A stretch of DNA of 64,000 nucleotides from Sphagnum compactum (GCA_965153455.1 OZ234494.1:1736001-1800000), one strand, 5' to 3'. Counted from the stretch's first letter, positions 11,566 to 25,005 are shown. The notes: a model not told the origin generated them from the letters alone. A program made the numbers and translations.

Positions 11566-12321
11566 GGGTGAAAGCACACTATGATGATCGTTTTTGGGGT
11601 CTCACATTGTACTACTTTCCAAAGGTGCGCATGTTTAAATGTATCCCACATCAAATTTTGAAAGAATTTCACAATATTTTTGTATATTATGTTAAAATAT
11701 AATACATGCAGGATTTTTAAAAAACTATTTTATTTCATTTTATAAAATGGAAGATTGGAATATATTTGTGGAAACGAATATACTTATGTATTCAAAAACA
11801 CAAATATATTCCAAATAAAATAAAATAAATTTGAACCATGCGAAACATGTTTGGATACCATGTGATTAATTTGAAAATCTTCAATTTGAAAAATGAGTTT
11901 TTCTAGCAAAAATGTGATAAATGTGTGGTAAAATTCAAAATTTGACAAAACAATCACATTCACATGGAAGATGACAAACATAGCTAGATGAACCATTTTT
12001 AAAATTCCATTAAAATTGATTATTATATTGATTAATGAAACCTTAAAATTAGTGCAATCAAAATGAGATAATGGCCCTAGTATACTAATGTATATTATAA
12101 ATATACTCATAGATCTTTCAATATAGATAATGAAATTGACTATTATTTTAAAAAATTATTACATAACATAAATTTCTTAAAAATAATAATTGTCCGACTT
12201 AAAAACCAAAATTGATATCCAAAATTAAATGTACCATACTTTTGAAACAATTATATTATATGTACTATAATATGAGACCCAAAAGTGCTCCAAATGGGGT
12301 CACCATAGTGTGCTTTCACCC
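11566..12321. mobile_element. MITE-like element, TIR GGGTGAAAGCACACTATG, copy A
   Basis: The left end GGGTGAAAGCACACTATG (11566) and the right end CATAGTGTGCTTTCACCC (to 12321) are exact inverted copies over 18 bases. Inverted similarity continues inward (TTGGGGTCTCACATTGTA versus the complement of the segment near 12270) to about 45 bases. The inside is very AT-rich with no coding frame, so the element is non-autonomous. A TA lies one base outside the left end (GTA-T-GGGG) and directly after the right end (CCC-TA), which hints at a Tc1/mariner-type TA duplication but is weak. Confidence 0.8.
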
Positions 12322-12329
12322 TAAGCATT

Positions 12330-15300
12330 TATTATTTAATTATTTAATATGTTTTTATATTTAAAAATTGAACTATTTTTTTGATTAATTTTTTGGCTCC
12401 CCAAATTTTTGGCCTATTTGACTAGTCAAAAAGACCGTCAATCAAAAGAACCACCAATCAAGTTAGACATGTTCAAACTGACTTGTCCAAGATGACTAAG
12501 TGATCACGTTGACCAAATGTTAAAATGAATGGTTTTTAATTTAATTTTCTAGTCAAATAAATTATGATTTGCAAGAGTGAAGCTTGAAAACTTGAAAAAC
12601 CTAAAGGCTCATTGTTGCCTGAGAAGGCCCTAACCCTGAACGCTCAATGCCTGAAGCTTAAAAACAATATAAAAGATATGCATATCTAGATGTACATATC
12701 CGCACCCTAAACACCACATATGGATATGTATAACATAACTATGCATATTCAAGGTCTCATAAAAATATACCCATGGATATGAATAATGAATGATGTGGGT
12801 TTGCATATATGCATATGAATAAGGATATGTAAATGAAGTTACAAAAGCTGGTTACCAATTGTTCAAAATTTGGAAAATGGGCAGAGTCCGAATATGAATA
12901 TTTGCTAACCAGGGCATTGTTCATGTTGATAACCAACCTACTTACCTATATCTGGCCAATACTGATCTCAACCATAGAAGTAGCCTTAGAGTAAGGTAAC
13001 CTTCACCTTAGGGTAAAAAATAGGTGATTTTCAAACACAATTGTGGCGGCAATTGATTGGATTCCATTTAATTCCATTTAAATTAAAGACTAGGTACTTT
13101 GGACTTAAATGTCTAGAAGTAGGTACAGGGAGGCAATTAATTTGATTTAATAAAATTATTTATTTTCCACTTAAATATTATAAGTGGAAAATAATTTCCA
13201 CTTATTTCCAAGATATACTCCATTTCTATGCATCTATTTTTTTTTTTGGTTCTTGTGCAATTTGAGTTCAATTGTATTCTAATTTCTATGTTGAGGAATA
13301 CAAGTTGTGATGTATAAATTAAATGAGGTAATCTGAAATGCACTTGTGCTTAGAACTAAGCTAACTTAATGTAAATTTCATGGCATGGACTTCATATCTT
13401 TTTCACACATTTATTAATCTCAAAGTTCAAACACATGGGCATTAGAGTTTATTTAAATTACGTTTCTGATAATTTCTTCTTTGTCTGTTTCTGGGCCTGG
13501 CAGTTCTTAAGGATACGGATGTATGGTAGGTCTTTGCATGTAAATGGGGCCAACTATGGCCTATACGTAAGTGGATGCTTATCATAGGTAAGTGGGTAGG
13601 TAGTGTAAAGGTTTTTATGTAGGTGGGTTTGTAGGTGCATCACTTGGTGGCTTTTGAGGTAGGTAGATCCATGTGGATGGTTAGTAACATATTATGCTAA
13701 GAATCTTGTTGAAGGTGATTAGTGTAATGGACAAAACTAAAGTGCCCATATCAAAATAAATTAAATAGTTAGTCACCTTAATTAAAACAAATCCATCATA
13801 ACCACTTGCATTGCAAAAATATGAAAATGCATATATGTTATATAATTATGTTGGTATATGTGAGCATATACCCTGCATCTACCGACTTCAGTTTCTAGGT
13901 CAGAAATAAACCTCAAATATATATTAGCCAGGGAACATCAAAATAAGATATGTTTGAAATAGCTATTAATTGTGGGATATAATAATTAAATGAGTAAAAA
14001 AATTGTACCAACCAAGCAGGGTTTGATATTTATTCTCACATATACTTGTGGGTATATTAGGAAAAAGAAAAACCCGCAGAAACGCACTTAGAAAGGCCTA
14101 ATGAGAATAGAACACCAAGTTCAAATTGCAAGTTCAACTTGCTTTGTTACTTTGAAAAGGTACAAACATCATGACAAAACTTAGAACATGACAAAAAATT
14201 AGGAAATGCCTTTAATAACAATTTAGATCATGGGGACTATGAAAACCATGGCACATGGGTGGGTTTATTCATTTATTGTCCTTGTTGTACCTTAGGAACA
14301 AAGAGCAAACAAGACTTTTAGACTTTCTTAGCGCCAATGTCTTTATGCAACTAGTTTATGGCACATATAATGTAGTCCATATCAGAACTCAAGTAAAAGT
14401 ATGTAATTGTGTGCTCTTTTTAGTTGATGGAACATTTGTGGAGAACCAATTACCAACATGGAAATGGATGTATAAGGGAAAGCATCCATGTAAAAGCATC
14501 TACATCCACACCCCCAATTGGGCCGTTGATGGTTGTTAAGTGTTTATTGCATCCAACATACTTTGTTGTTTATTTCCTCATCCCACCCATAAACATGAAA
14601 AACACAGTATAAAGTGAGAGAATATTTAAATGTCACCTCCAATGTTTTTTTTTTTTTTTTTTGTTAGAGGATTTTCACACTATGGTGAAAAAAGAAAAAT
14701 GGATTTCTTTTTCTTTTTTAGTGATAAATTTGAAAAAGATGGAAAATTCTGCTGAACTTTTGAAACCAAAAAATTGAAAAAAAATAAAAAAATCCTGGTT
14801 GCTACCTGGGCCAATCATTATGGCCAATCAATCAAACACAATCATTTCCTTTAATTGGCCCTATTGGAGGTCATTGTATCATGGCCATAATATTATACAA
14901 GTCAAAAACTGGGTTTCACACTATTTGAAGTACTTGAAGGCTGTACTTCATCCAAATTGTTGTGTACAAGCCATTTTTCCTAGTGTGTGTGGAGATGCTT
15001 CTGGCAGAAATTTGTTGCCCTTGTAAATTAAACCAGGGTGATAGGAACTGGTAACCCAAATGCAAGGTGTGAGAACCATTGAGGCATCCCTGCCTGCATG
15101 TTGTGGGTCCCTTAGTACCCTTGAGAAAGAATTTTGAAACTCTTTCAAAACAGATCCATGTTACACTCTGGGAACACTCTCTGGGAACACCCAATCTGCC
15201 AGGCCTGGTGAATAATGCATTACATTACACTCTGGGAACACATGTTCACAAACCCCAGGCTTGTTTACGGGAATAACAAAACTCAAAATACAAAAGGAAT

Positions 15301-17700
15301 TCTTTCCAGAAATTCTTTCCCGAAATGTCCAAGTTGTATGATCTTGCAGTATCCAAGTTGTATGCGTAGTATGTGTGGCATGTTGCTATGCTGGATGGAG
15401 ACAGTAAAAGGCTGCACTCCGATTGGGTGTTGTCATCGTGTGTGGTCGGTCGCCTGTAGAGGCCAATTTGTCAAATTAGTGCCTTATGGAAAACTTGGTG
15501 ACTCTCTCTCTCTCTCTCTCTCTCTCTAAGAATGAGAAAGTTGAACTCACATGAGTGTCATTTTCAGCGATTATTTTGAGTCTTTATCAAAATGCAATAA
15601 TAATAATAATAATAAAATTTTTAAATCAATTCAGTAAGGAAACCAATGAGGGGTTATTGGCAATTCATTTGTAAACTCTAAGCACACAAAAATTTCTCGA
15701 TGATGGGGATAATCATTACATAGTTCCCCAATAAATTGTTGATATACATATTAAGCTAATATCCTAGTGGATAGGATCCACGTTTCTTGTGCCCAATTTG
15801 CAAGTGGTTGTGATTCACATCATCAAACTACTTTGGTTGTGCTAGATAGGAAGCCATGGGATGCAATGCACTAACTAATATTCACTAACTAATATTAGCT
15901 CGTCCATCGGGACAACATGTCATTAAATGAGAAGGACCCTTAGGAAGGGTTGAAAAGAGAGAGAGAGAGAGTTGATGGAGAATGGGGACTATTATTGTCT
16001 AGTCTATAGTCCTTGTGTTTCTTCTGGCTTCTGGAATATGGGTTGGAAGTGGTTTCAAATTGTAATTCTCTTTGCATGCCTTAGAAACAGTACACTTCAA
16101 TCGAGTACCACAAGATGATAATATCCTGAAGACTGTACTATTTATTGCAAAAGCTAAGTAGAAAAACAGAGTTAACCAATATCAAGTACTTATCAACAGC
16201 TGCACTGCGAGAAGACTTTTTCTGATCACGTATATCCCAAAATTAATTGGAAAAAAAACCATCTACATGGAGGTAGTTTCATTGAAAGCTAACAAAATGA
16301 TTAACTAAAATGCAATTTTAAACAATTGGAAAACCTAGCCTAGCCTGGTTGCAAGCTTTGTGTAGTCGATGCATTTTGATGTCCGCAAGCAATCCATATG
16401 CAACAAGCGTATGCCCATGTCTGGCATGATACATCGATATGGATGCCTTATGCTTGAGGCCTAATACATGAGGCTGAATATAAAAACAGTAACAAAATTT
16501 TCAATAGATTCATATGTAGTTTGTGGGCAGTTCAAGGGTTTGGGGTTTAAACCCCAAACCCTAACCTCTTTCACACAATTAAAAGTCCCCAATTTGAAGT
16601 GTGGGTTTTCTTCTTCAGTTGGTTTCAGCCTCTGAATGAAGTTGGGTTACAATCCTTCTTCTCCATTTTGCCATAACCAAAATTAGAAGCATGGACCATA
16701 GAAAGAAATTTGCCAGATGTTTTGGTATCTAAGCAATTATCTCTTTAATTGGTGAATCAGAAGCGTTGCGATTTTAATTTAAATCCAATATGAGACCTTG
16801 AAGAGATAAGCTAGCAATTTAAAAGTTCAGCTCATAAAGCAATGGGATAAAATTTTCTAGTGCATTTGGAGGGCACATTAATATCTCAAAAAGAGGAGGT
16901 CCCTTACAATTACAAGAGGCCTGCTACACCTCAACAACCACCTCATTTGAGGCCCCTTACTTCAAGAATGCCCCACGACAGGGCCTTTAATTTAAATACA
17001 AAGTCAAAATCTTCAAATCCTTATTTCAAGAAAGCCCCACCCTAGGGCCTTACTTGAAATGCAAAATCAAAATCTTCAAAAAAAGGGAATACTCTTACCT
17101 GTATAGCAGGTTTTACTAAAATTACATTATTTTAAAGGTGTCAAAATTAGAATTATAGAAATTTCTTCATCAAAATTTCTATGTGCTGAAACTTAATTTT
17201 TTTCAAATTAATTAATTATTGGGTAGAGACCTGCTGAACCAACCTGCTGTTCACAGGTACAGTACATAGATCTAAGATACCTAGAGTAACATTTTACAGT
17301 CTACAACAGCCCAGTGTTTCAATTTTGAATTTTTTACAATTTCACACCAAATAAAAGAATACCTTTTCCATTTTATTTTTTTTGTAAAACACTGAAATAA
17401 AAAGATGCTTCCAAGTTTTTCTCCAAAACTTCAAAAACAGTGAAAAATTTGCCAAAAAAAAGTTTAAAATAAATTAAAAAACAAACCAACCAAGCAAACA
17501 ATGATGTAGACAAGTCCCCTCTTCTCTTCTTCTCTCATGTCCAATTGACATGCCACACTGTGATGCGCATCGTGCAACAAGCTTTAATCCCCATATCGCA
17601 GTCATTTTTACCAAAGGGAAAAAGGGCGGGGGGTGGGGGGGGGGGTACCTAGAATTAGCCATGGCCCACCTCTAAGGGGCTGGCTAAAAACAACCAAACC
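12330..17700. other. Gene-less region with simple repeats
   Basis: No supported gene. It contains GTAGGT-like degenerate repeats (13505-13660), a T-run (14646-14662), a (TC)n tract (15503-15528), an AAT run (15598-15615), a (GA)n tract (15955-15970) and a telomere-box-like CCCCAAACCCTAACC (about 16552). Frames at 14255-14539 and 15215-15529 resemble nothing known. Confidence 0.4.
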
Positions 17701-17804
17701 CATAGTGTAGTGTTGTGTTCTTCTTCTTCTTCTGTTTTCTTCTCACTCCTTTTCGTTTCCTGCTACAATCGTCGTCGTCTTGTTGTCTCAAGCTTACATC
17801 TTGC

Positions 17805-18195
17805 ATCCACAAAGCTCTCTCCCTTTCTCTACATTCTCGTCTGGGCGTCTTTAGACGCGCCAGGAGGAGCTCCTGGTGATCCGTGCAGCGGCCGCCCACG
17901 AGCGCGCGGGTGCTAAGGTTCGCTCCTATACCATCTCTCTCTCGTCGTCATATCTCCCATCCACAAAGCTCCCTCCATTTCTATACACTCTCGTCTTGGC
18001 GTCTTTGGACACGCCAGGAGGAGCTCCTGGTGATCCGTGCAGCGGACGCCCGCGCGCTGGTGCTAAGGTTCGTCCCTATCCTATCTCTCTCTCTCTCTCC
18101 GGGGTGGCGGTATGAAGTGGAGCGCGCGCCTTGTTACTTTTACGTTCTCGTGGTGGTGGTCGTCTGAAGTGGAGCGCGCCTTGTTACGCTTTTGT
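17805..18195 (+). repeat. Tandem duplications in the promoter/leader of the AP2-like gene
   Basis: A unit of about 154 bases starting ATCCACAAAGCT occurs at 17805 and again at 17959. Both copies share GCGCCAGGAGGAGCTCCTGG or its near match and GGTGCTAAGGTTCG. A second, shorter duplication (TGAAGTGGAGCGCGC...CTTGTTAC) sits at 18112 and 18164. The block is G+C and CT rich, unlike the flanks, and probably includes the transcription start of the downstream gene. Confidence 0.85.
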
Positions 18196-18739
18196 CAAGT
18201 TTCGTGTCATGTCGCCAAGCGCGTGCGGGCGTGTTAACTTTAGTCTTTAGTGTTTCGTAGAATGTAGGGAGCTGCTTTCCAGATTAATAAGAATTTTCGT
18301 GACGTTAATTCTATTTGCAACGAGAAGATTGATGACCTTTTTTTTTCTTTTTCTTCTAGCTCTTATAAATGTCTTGATATTCTCCAGTCTTGCATTGTCA
18401 TAGCATGGCGCGTCTGTACACTAGTTTTTGAATCTATCCGTATCTAACTCCACTTTCTCCAAAATTCAATTACTAGCTAGCTTGAACGGAGATGATGTTG
18501 GGCGCATGAGTAAGTGAGTCGATCGTATGTAGTTTGTTTGAGATGCGGATGTGCGCATGGAGGGTGGTAAACGGCTACTTTCTGAAGTCACCAGCTTGTT
18601 GATCGCTGGAGAATTTCTTTTTTCCCCAAAGCTGTCAAGGTTCTGTTTCCAACAAAACTGTGAGGAGGTGTAGACAGTCGCGCGCACAGTTGTGCTAACC
18701 TCCCGGATCGCTCATCTCTGTTTATGGCTTCACCTGCAG

Positions 18740-18801
18740 GTGGAAGCTGAATCCGCTTGTCTCGGAAGTCAGGCCATCTCGGTATCAGGTTGCAGAGGAA
18801 G
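18740..18801 (+). CDS. Possible upstream coding or 5'-leader exon of the AP2-like gene
   Basis: A candidate exon lies between an acceptor CCTGCAG (ends 18739) and a donor GTAACC (18802). In the frame that joins the next exon through a split Gly codon it reads WKLNPLVSEVRPSRYQVAEE without a stop. No ATG precedes it in frame within this exon, so it needs either a further upstream start exon or is untranslated leader. The Met at 18962 is therefore used as the safe start of the main entry. Confidence 0.45.
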
Positions 18802-18961
18802 GTAACCTCCAAATAGCTGTTAGCTGTCTGTCTTTCCTACATTACAGAAGCTTGCATGTGCATCCTTCGGCACAAAGCTCTCTCTTGTATAACTACAAAC
18901 AACAAAACAAAAGAATCCATGTAGTTATGTGACTTGATGCTGGAAAACACATGCAGGTAAG

Positions 18962-21900
18962 ATGAAGATGTCCAAGAAGATGTCTCGAGACCAACGGATA
19001 GCAACAAGCGCACTGATGGAGCTATCTGCACGTCCAACGGTACTCGCGATCAAGTCTGGACCACAACGGAGAGCACCAAAAGCACAAGCGCTAGCTGCCG
19101 CACCAAACACAGTAGCCCCAGCAGCGGCTGCTAGTGGCAATGTTGTGAAGACGAAGTACAGGCATATCCATTTTTATAAAGACTCTGGCAAGTTTGGGAC
19201 TTGGTCCAGGTAAGAATCTACTAGTCAAGGCTACTAGTGTTTTCCAGATCTACATGCAAGACCATTAAATGTTCAGCTGTGGTGATCAGTGTGCTGATCA
19301 GAGTCTCTGACGACTTCCTTCCTGGGTACCACCAGCTAGATGTATAGCAACTGGTATGTAGATCACTAGTCTTGCTTGAATAGAAACACAAAACGTTAGG
19401 ATTAAAATCTCCAACTTGATCAAATGCATAAATATACAACATGCAAGTCATTATTCATATAAATACTGGTCATTCATCAACTGGGTATTACAGCATCTGG
19501 GTTCAAAATTTGACATGGTTTATATATATCTGATGATCTATTCAAAAAGTGAGGCTTAATTTTGTGTTTGTTTTGCAGGCCATACAGAGGATGCCCACAG
19601 AAGCGGGTCTATATAGGTATATACGTTCATGAGTCACCATGTGACCATCTGTTGACCATCTGTTATGTTACAGTAGCATGCATATAGAAACTGACCTTTA
19701 ATTAGTAATTGTGGTACTCATCAAATGTAGATGACGCCAGTACATCTGGTCAATGGTTTCTGAAACTTGTTCATTTGTTTGTTCACTTGCAGGATCCTTC
19801 AGGAGTATGTATCTCTCCAAAAGGTAATTATTAGTTGTTTATCTCCCCAAACTCCTCATGAATAATAAGCTGGTTTACTGTAGATACTTGAAGAAATATA
19901 TAGAACTTAGTGATGTTGCATTGCAAGCACTTACAACTTGTGCTTCCCTAGCTTATACACCTTGTCTGGTTGCTCAAGTATAAGCCTGTATTATGAGGTG
20001 AATCAGGGCCCAAGATAGGGCTTACCTGAAGTACAAGTTGGACACCAAGATACAGCTTCACTTCAAAGAAAGTGACTATGCCTTGGACGAAGAACTGGTA
20101 AGCTTCAAGTACCATGTAAAAGAATTGGAGTGATGTTAGCATGGTCATCATGCATCTTGATTGATCAGCCATACGGAAGCTGTGCATTGATATGAGCCTT
20201 GAACAGTCCCTTCTAAATGATTCTAAATGATTCCTGTGTCACCTGCATGCATGCATGCAGAGAAATACAATGAACGACCTTGATTTTGTCAAGCTTCTGA
20301 GAGCTGAAAGCCGAGACTACTACAAGCTGGCAGCTGAACCATCAAAATGTAGGTAGCTTTTCCCAATTTTGGACGTACAGATCAATAGCATAAATTGTCA
20401 TTCTTTTACACCTTCGAACTAATAACAGAACCTGACCAGAACTTCAACCAAATTTCTCTGTGCTTGAGGCCTCCCTTTGAGCTAAAACTTGACTAGTAAC
20501 CTCTTGCGTCCATCTTAATACACATTGACATTTGCAGATTATGAAGATGGTGAATGATTTTAGCTGCATGAGCTGCAGTGACTAATCTCTACATGCATCA
20601 TTAATCTCTGGTCTCTAATTTGCCCGCAGGCCTGCAATCATACTACAAGCCTCCAAGTGAAGATGAGGAGACTCAAGTGCTTGTGGGATCATTCTCCAAA
20701 TCGACTCCTGAGACCAAGTACAGATCTAGTCCTATTTTCCCTTGATATGAGCTGATGACTGCTATAGACATTTATATCAATGCCTTTTCTGAACAGCAGA
20801 ACTTGATGATATGCAGCAAATGCTCAGTTAGAATGTACTGCTGTGGTTTTATATGCCATCTTGGTGTCCTCTTCTTTTGAGAGGAAAAGAAAAAGCTTGG
20901 ACACTACATGAAGAAACTTGCAGAATGATCCAATGAGTGACATAGGTGTAATTAAGAACTAGTTTAAACTCACTATAATGCATGTAGTAAAGCTGCAGCT
21001 ACAAGTGATCAATTGTCTTGATTTGTAATTATGGGCTTGTAGATGCTTAATTGGATGTTTAGTAGAAGTCATTTGATCTGCACTATCATGGATATCTGAT
21101 GTTGTGCATTCTAGAGCATCTTCTTCTACCGCTATTGAGGAACCTGAAAAAGTCTCACGGCCAAAGAGGCGGGCGAAGACACTCTGCTCTGAAGTGATTC
21201 GCAAAGTTTGCAGCAAGAAGCCCAGGAGCTCTGAAGTAATTCACAAAGTTTGCAGCAAGAAGCCCATGGGGGCTAAGAAAGTCTGCTCCCCAGTACGTAG
21301 CAAAGTTTGCAGCAAGAAGCCACTGGGGGCTAAGACACGCTGCTCCAAAGTACTTAGGAAAGTATGCAACAAGCAGCTACAGCGACCGAGGTAATTTATT
21401 ACCCAGCTCCAGGACATGATCCTAGACTAATTTTTTTGTTAATAGACGTTCAATCCATTCCTCATGGAATCCAGAGTGCCAAATTGTGTCAAAAATTTGG
21501 TCTAAGAATTGGTCTTATTAACTTCCTGTTGGTGGGTGGCAACTGCTGCAACTCAAATGCAGCGAGCATGAAATCCGCTTGGCAATTGAGGCTTCATTAA
21601 AGTCTATGGAGACTGCACCACCGAGCTTGGCACCAAACGCAGTGGCAGACATGTTCCTGGACCATGTCTCCATAGTGCGCAAACAGAGAAGCCCCGGAAA
21701 ATCAGCTTTCTGGAAGACAATCAATGCTCGCAGTACTACAAGAGCTGGAGCAGAAGGGAGTCATGCTGTAGCAACTGCAGTAGCAACTGAAATTCTATCT
21801 GCAATACTATCTGCAATTCCAATTTCAGAATGCGAAAGGTAATAATTAAGCTATAATTCCTCATGAAATTACTACTGTTGTTTGTTGATTCAAATATGAT

Positions 21901-22163
21901 CTACTAGCTAGCGACAGCCATTATTATACGATTGCTAGCAATTTTGTGAATGAATTTTACAAGCTCAAATTTGCTTGGACCTTTTGTTTTTTCTTTGCAG
22001 ATCCAATGTCATGCAGTTGGACAACTCCTTGGATATGGAGAAAGACCAGCAGCAGCAGCTGGAGGTGAACATGAGTATTCCCACTACTCCATTGAAGTCA
22101 AGATTCGCGATGATGGACATTCCTTTCAAAAAGAGAACAGCATTCAGACAGAGGTTTGAGTAA
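18962..22163 (+). CDS. Divergent AP2-domain DNA-binding protein, ten exons counting the uncertain first
   Basis: Probable nuclear DNA-binding protein. Exons: 18957-19209, 19579-19616, 19793-19823, 20007-20097, 20261-20348, 20630-20717, 21115-21390, 21563-21838, 22001-22163; all junctions are GT-AG and in phase, giving 432 residues from Met 18962. Residues about 65-127 form one AP2 domain: KYRHIHFYKDSGKFGTW, then KRVYIGSF, then AQDRAYLKYKLDTK (the RAYD element, here DRAY), then FKESDYALDEEL. The next exon (NDLDFVKLLRAES) matches the linker that follows repeat 1 in AP2/ANT-class proteins. QVLVGSFSKSTPET (about residues 182-195) may be a wrecked second repeat. Then four or five basic units around KVCSKKP (about 210-285), an Ala-rich segment, and a KKRTAFRQRFE end. 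The GKW Trp is replaced by Phe, so DNA specificity is uncertain. Confidence 0.75.
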
Positions 22164-24360
22164 GCTGTTTGTGTTAAAAGAAGCTTCTGCTTGGCTTTAC
22201 AATTGCTGTGTGTTTCAGAACCTACTACTACTGCAGCAGCAGCTGCAGGATGCCTAATGTCATATATCTACCAGTACCCACCAAGTCCTTACTTACAAGT
22301 GTGGTAGCCTGGTAGGTCACAAATAACTACAGAGATACACCAAGCCAAAGACCAAGCTAGACCAATCACCCAGTTGGAACTAATGTAGATTTTGGACTAG
22401 TTGCTTTGGACCTTTTTTTTGAAATTCCTAGTGTGAACTATTGAAAAGACAATAAGAACTAGGCAACATTGGTGTGGATTAATTGTTTTGCACCAAATTT
22501 ACAATTATTAGTGTGAACCAATGTTGGTTGGTTTCAAGATTTGAACCAATTCCTTATAATTATTAATGTGGACTAGTGTGGTCTAAATTCAAGTTTTGGA
22601 CCAATTCCTTCTAATTATTGTTGTGGACTAAGGTAGAAATGTTTTCCACTATTTAATAGTTGACGTCCAAATGGTTGGTAAGAACTCATTGGTGGCCTCT
22701 TTGTCATTCAATAACCCATTCATGACCGAACATTTGATTGAAGTTTTACTTTATCAATCTTTTTGGTTTGTCAGTTTGGAATGATGTTCTATTATGCAAT
22801 TAAGGAGTTTGGAATATGTTGGTGTTTTGACCCCATCATGAGTAGTTGTGTTTGGTGGTGGGGTGCAAAGGTGCACATTTTAATGCATACAATTGACCAT
22901 AAACAAGGGTGGGGAAATGTGGTTGTATTTTGACCACTTAGTTCATGGGTGTGGTTTGGTACATTTTTTACATTAAAGGAGTCCGGTTTAGCAAAAGCAA
23001 TGCTTGGAGTAAAGGTGGTTTGGGCCCACTTTTGCAAAAATTCAAATGGAACAACAAAGGTAGCATTTGGTTATGGGTATCATATGGAACACTTTAAGGA
23101 CAAAATTGTTCATCTTTACAAAGGAATTGTTTGATTTAGAGGTGGTTTGGGCCCATTTTTTCAAAACTACAAGAACACAAGCTAAGGTGAATGTTGGTGA
23201 AGTGGTGTTTTGGGCCAATCTAAAGAAAAATTTAAGAACAAAAAAAGGGTAATTGTTTGGTTAATGGGGTGGGTTTGTCACACTAAAAGGTATGCAATTG
23301 AACATTAATAAACAAAACCCTATCAATCTTATAATGCACAAACATCACCAAAGGCAATATGATCTTTGGATCCTACAAACATGCACATTTATTAGCAAGT
23401 CAAATGAGAAACTAAGCAACATATTTCCCTATCCTTTTGCATTTCCTGCCAAAAATTATAACAAGACAACAATTTATATAGGCAAAGTTGAAATCATCTA
23501 AGCAAGGATACTTTTTCATTTTAATTCTCAACTCTTTTTTACCAAGTATGTCCTCCCTACCAAGTACCATTGAAGATGAACTACAATCTTTCTTATGGTT
23601 CCTTGTACAATAATGTTGAAAATTGTAGTAAGAAGCCAAAATTTAAAAGTCAAGGTACAGTATGCAAAGGAAAAAAACCCAACCTGGAAAATAAACAAAG
23701 AAGTATATTTTTAAAAATGAATGGAAAAGTGTAGGAAAATATTAACACTAAGACTAGATGTAAAGATATAAATCATAAATCATATTCACATAGAGGTTCA
23801 AGAAATACTTGTATTATCATTGGTTTGCACAATTTGTATCAAGAAGTTTTAGAATTCACAATAGTGCAAAGAGGACTAGAATACAACATGCTTTAATTCA
23901 CCACAAAGTTTGAGGTTCACACCCACAACATGCACATCAACCTTAGATGTTATTCTAGTTTGGAAAAACTTTGATGACTTTTACACAATCATTTCATCTA
24001 TTGAACCATTGGACACATATGCATTAGAAACATATATAAACTTAGTTCACTTTTTTAATTTTTCCTTTGTGTTGAAGAAAGACAAAGGCATACCACTAGT
24101 TGGGCCAAGCTGCAAACCCCCAACTCCTTGGAAATTAGGGTTGGGAGGAGTGAGGAACTAATGCAATTGAATGTGCCTTGCAACCAATGAAGCAACATGT
24201 TAAATCTGGCTACATTAGACAAGGAGAATGTGCCCTCTACTTCTAAAACATAGCCAAAACAAAAAGGTTACAAAGGTTAATTGGGTTCATATATATGGTT
24301 ATGGTAAGGGGCAAATGGACAATTAAAGCATTGGAAGAGATAGTGAATGATATTGAAAGT
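22164..24360. other. Intergenic after the AP2-like gene; degenerate tandem repeat inside
   Basis: No gene recognised. Between about 22960 and 23230 a loose repeat of roughly 125 bases recurs, marked by GGTGGTTTGGGCCCA(C/T)TTTT at 23012 and 23134 and by GTGTTTTGGGCCAATCT near 23203. The rest is AT-rich. Confidence 0.5.
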
Positions 24361-24364
24361 AGAA

Positions 24365-25005
24365 AGGTGAAATCACATTATGGTGGCCCCCTTTTGGGCA
24401 CTTTCATGGGTATTCTTATATATACACCTCCCCAAATGTGATTCATTTAATTTTTAGTTCATTTTTTTGTGTTTAAGAATTATAATTTGAACTTTCACAA
24501 AGTTAATTTTATTTAATATGGAAATAAATGATAAATATAATAATTTAAATTAAGGTAACCATGGGTAAATTTATATATACACAATATAACAAACCTGGGT
24601 TCCATTTCAAACTATACTATAATGTTAATTTCATTATAATTCAAATAAGCATTTGAAAAAAATCTTAAAATCCTCCCTTCTCAAAATATTTGTCACCTTA
24701 CATTTGAAAGTGATTTCTTCTCAAAATGTCAATTTACCACATACTTATGCTTAAGGCTCCCAAAAAATTTCATATATGACATGAAAATTATCACCAAAAA
24801 AAAGTTTCACAAATATTCCCATCCACCATAATATAAAGAAAAATAAATACATTTCTATTTGTTTACTTGGGTTATGTCCTAACATAATATGATTAAACAT
24901 TATGAAACTCATTAATTTTGACATGGTTAGGTTCATAAATGCACTACCCAAAAAAACATTACAACATGATTACACAAAGAGGGCCACTGTAATGTGCTTT
25001 CATTT
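24365..25005. mobile_element. MITE-like element, copy B of the GGTGAAAGCAC family
   Basis: The left end AGGTGAAATCACATTATGGTGG (first bases at 24365) and the inverted right end (complement of CCACTGTAATGTGCTTTCATT, ending about 25005) resemble each other and the ends of copy A at 11566-12321. The inside is AT-rich and non-coding. The copy is more decayed than copy A and no target duplication could be fixed. Confidence 0.65.

Noticed and set aside
20535-20556. Possible extra micro-exon of the AP2-like gene (after an ATTTGCAG acceptor)
   Set aside because: Including it is not needed for phase, and the direct join 20348 to 20630 already gives an open frame; it would need cDNA evidence.
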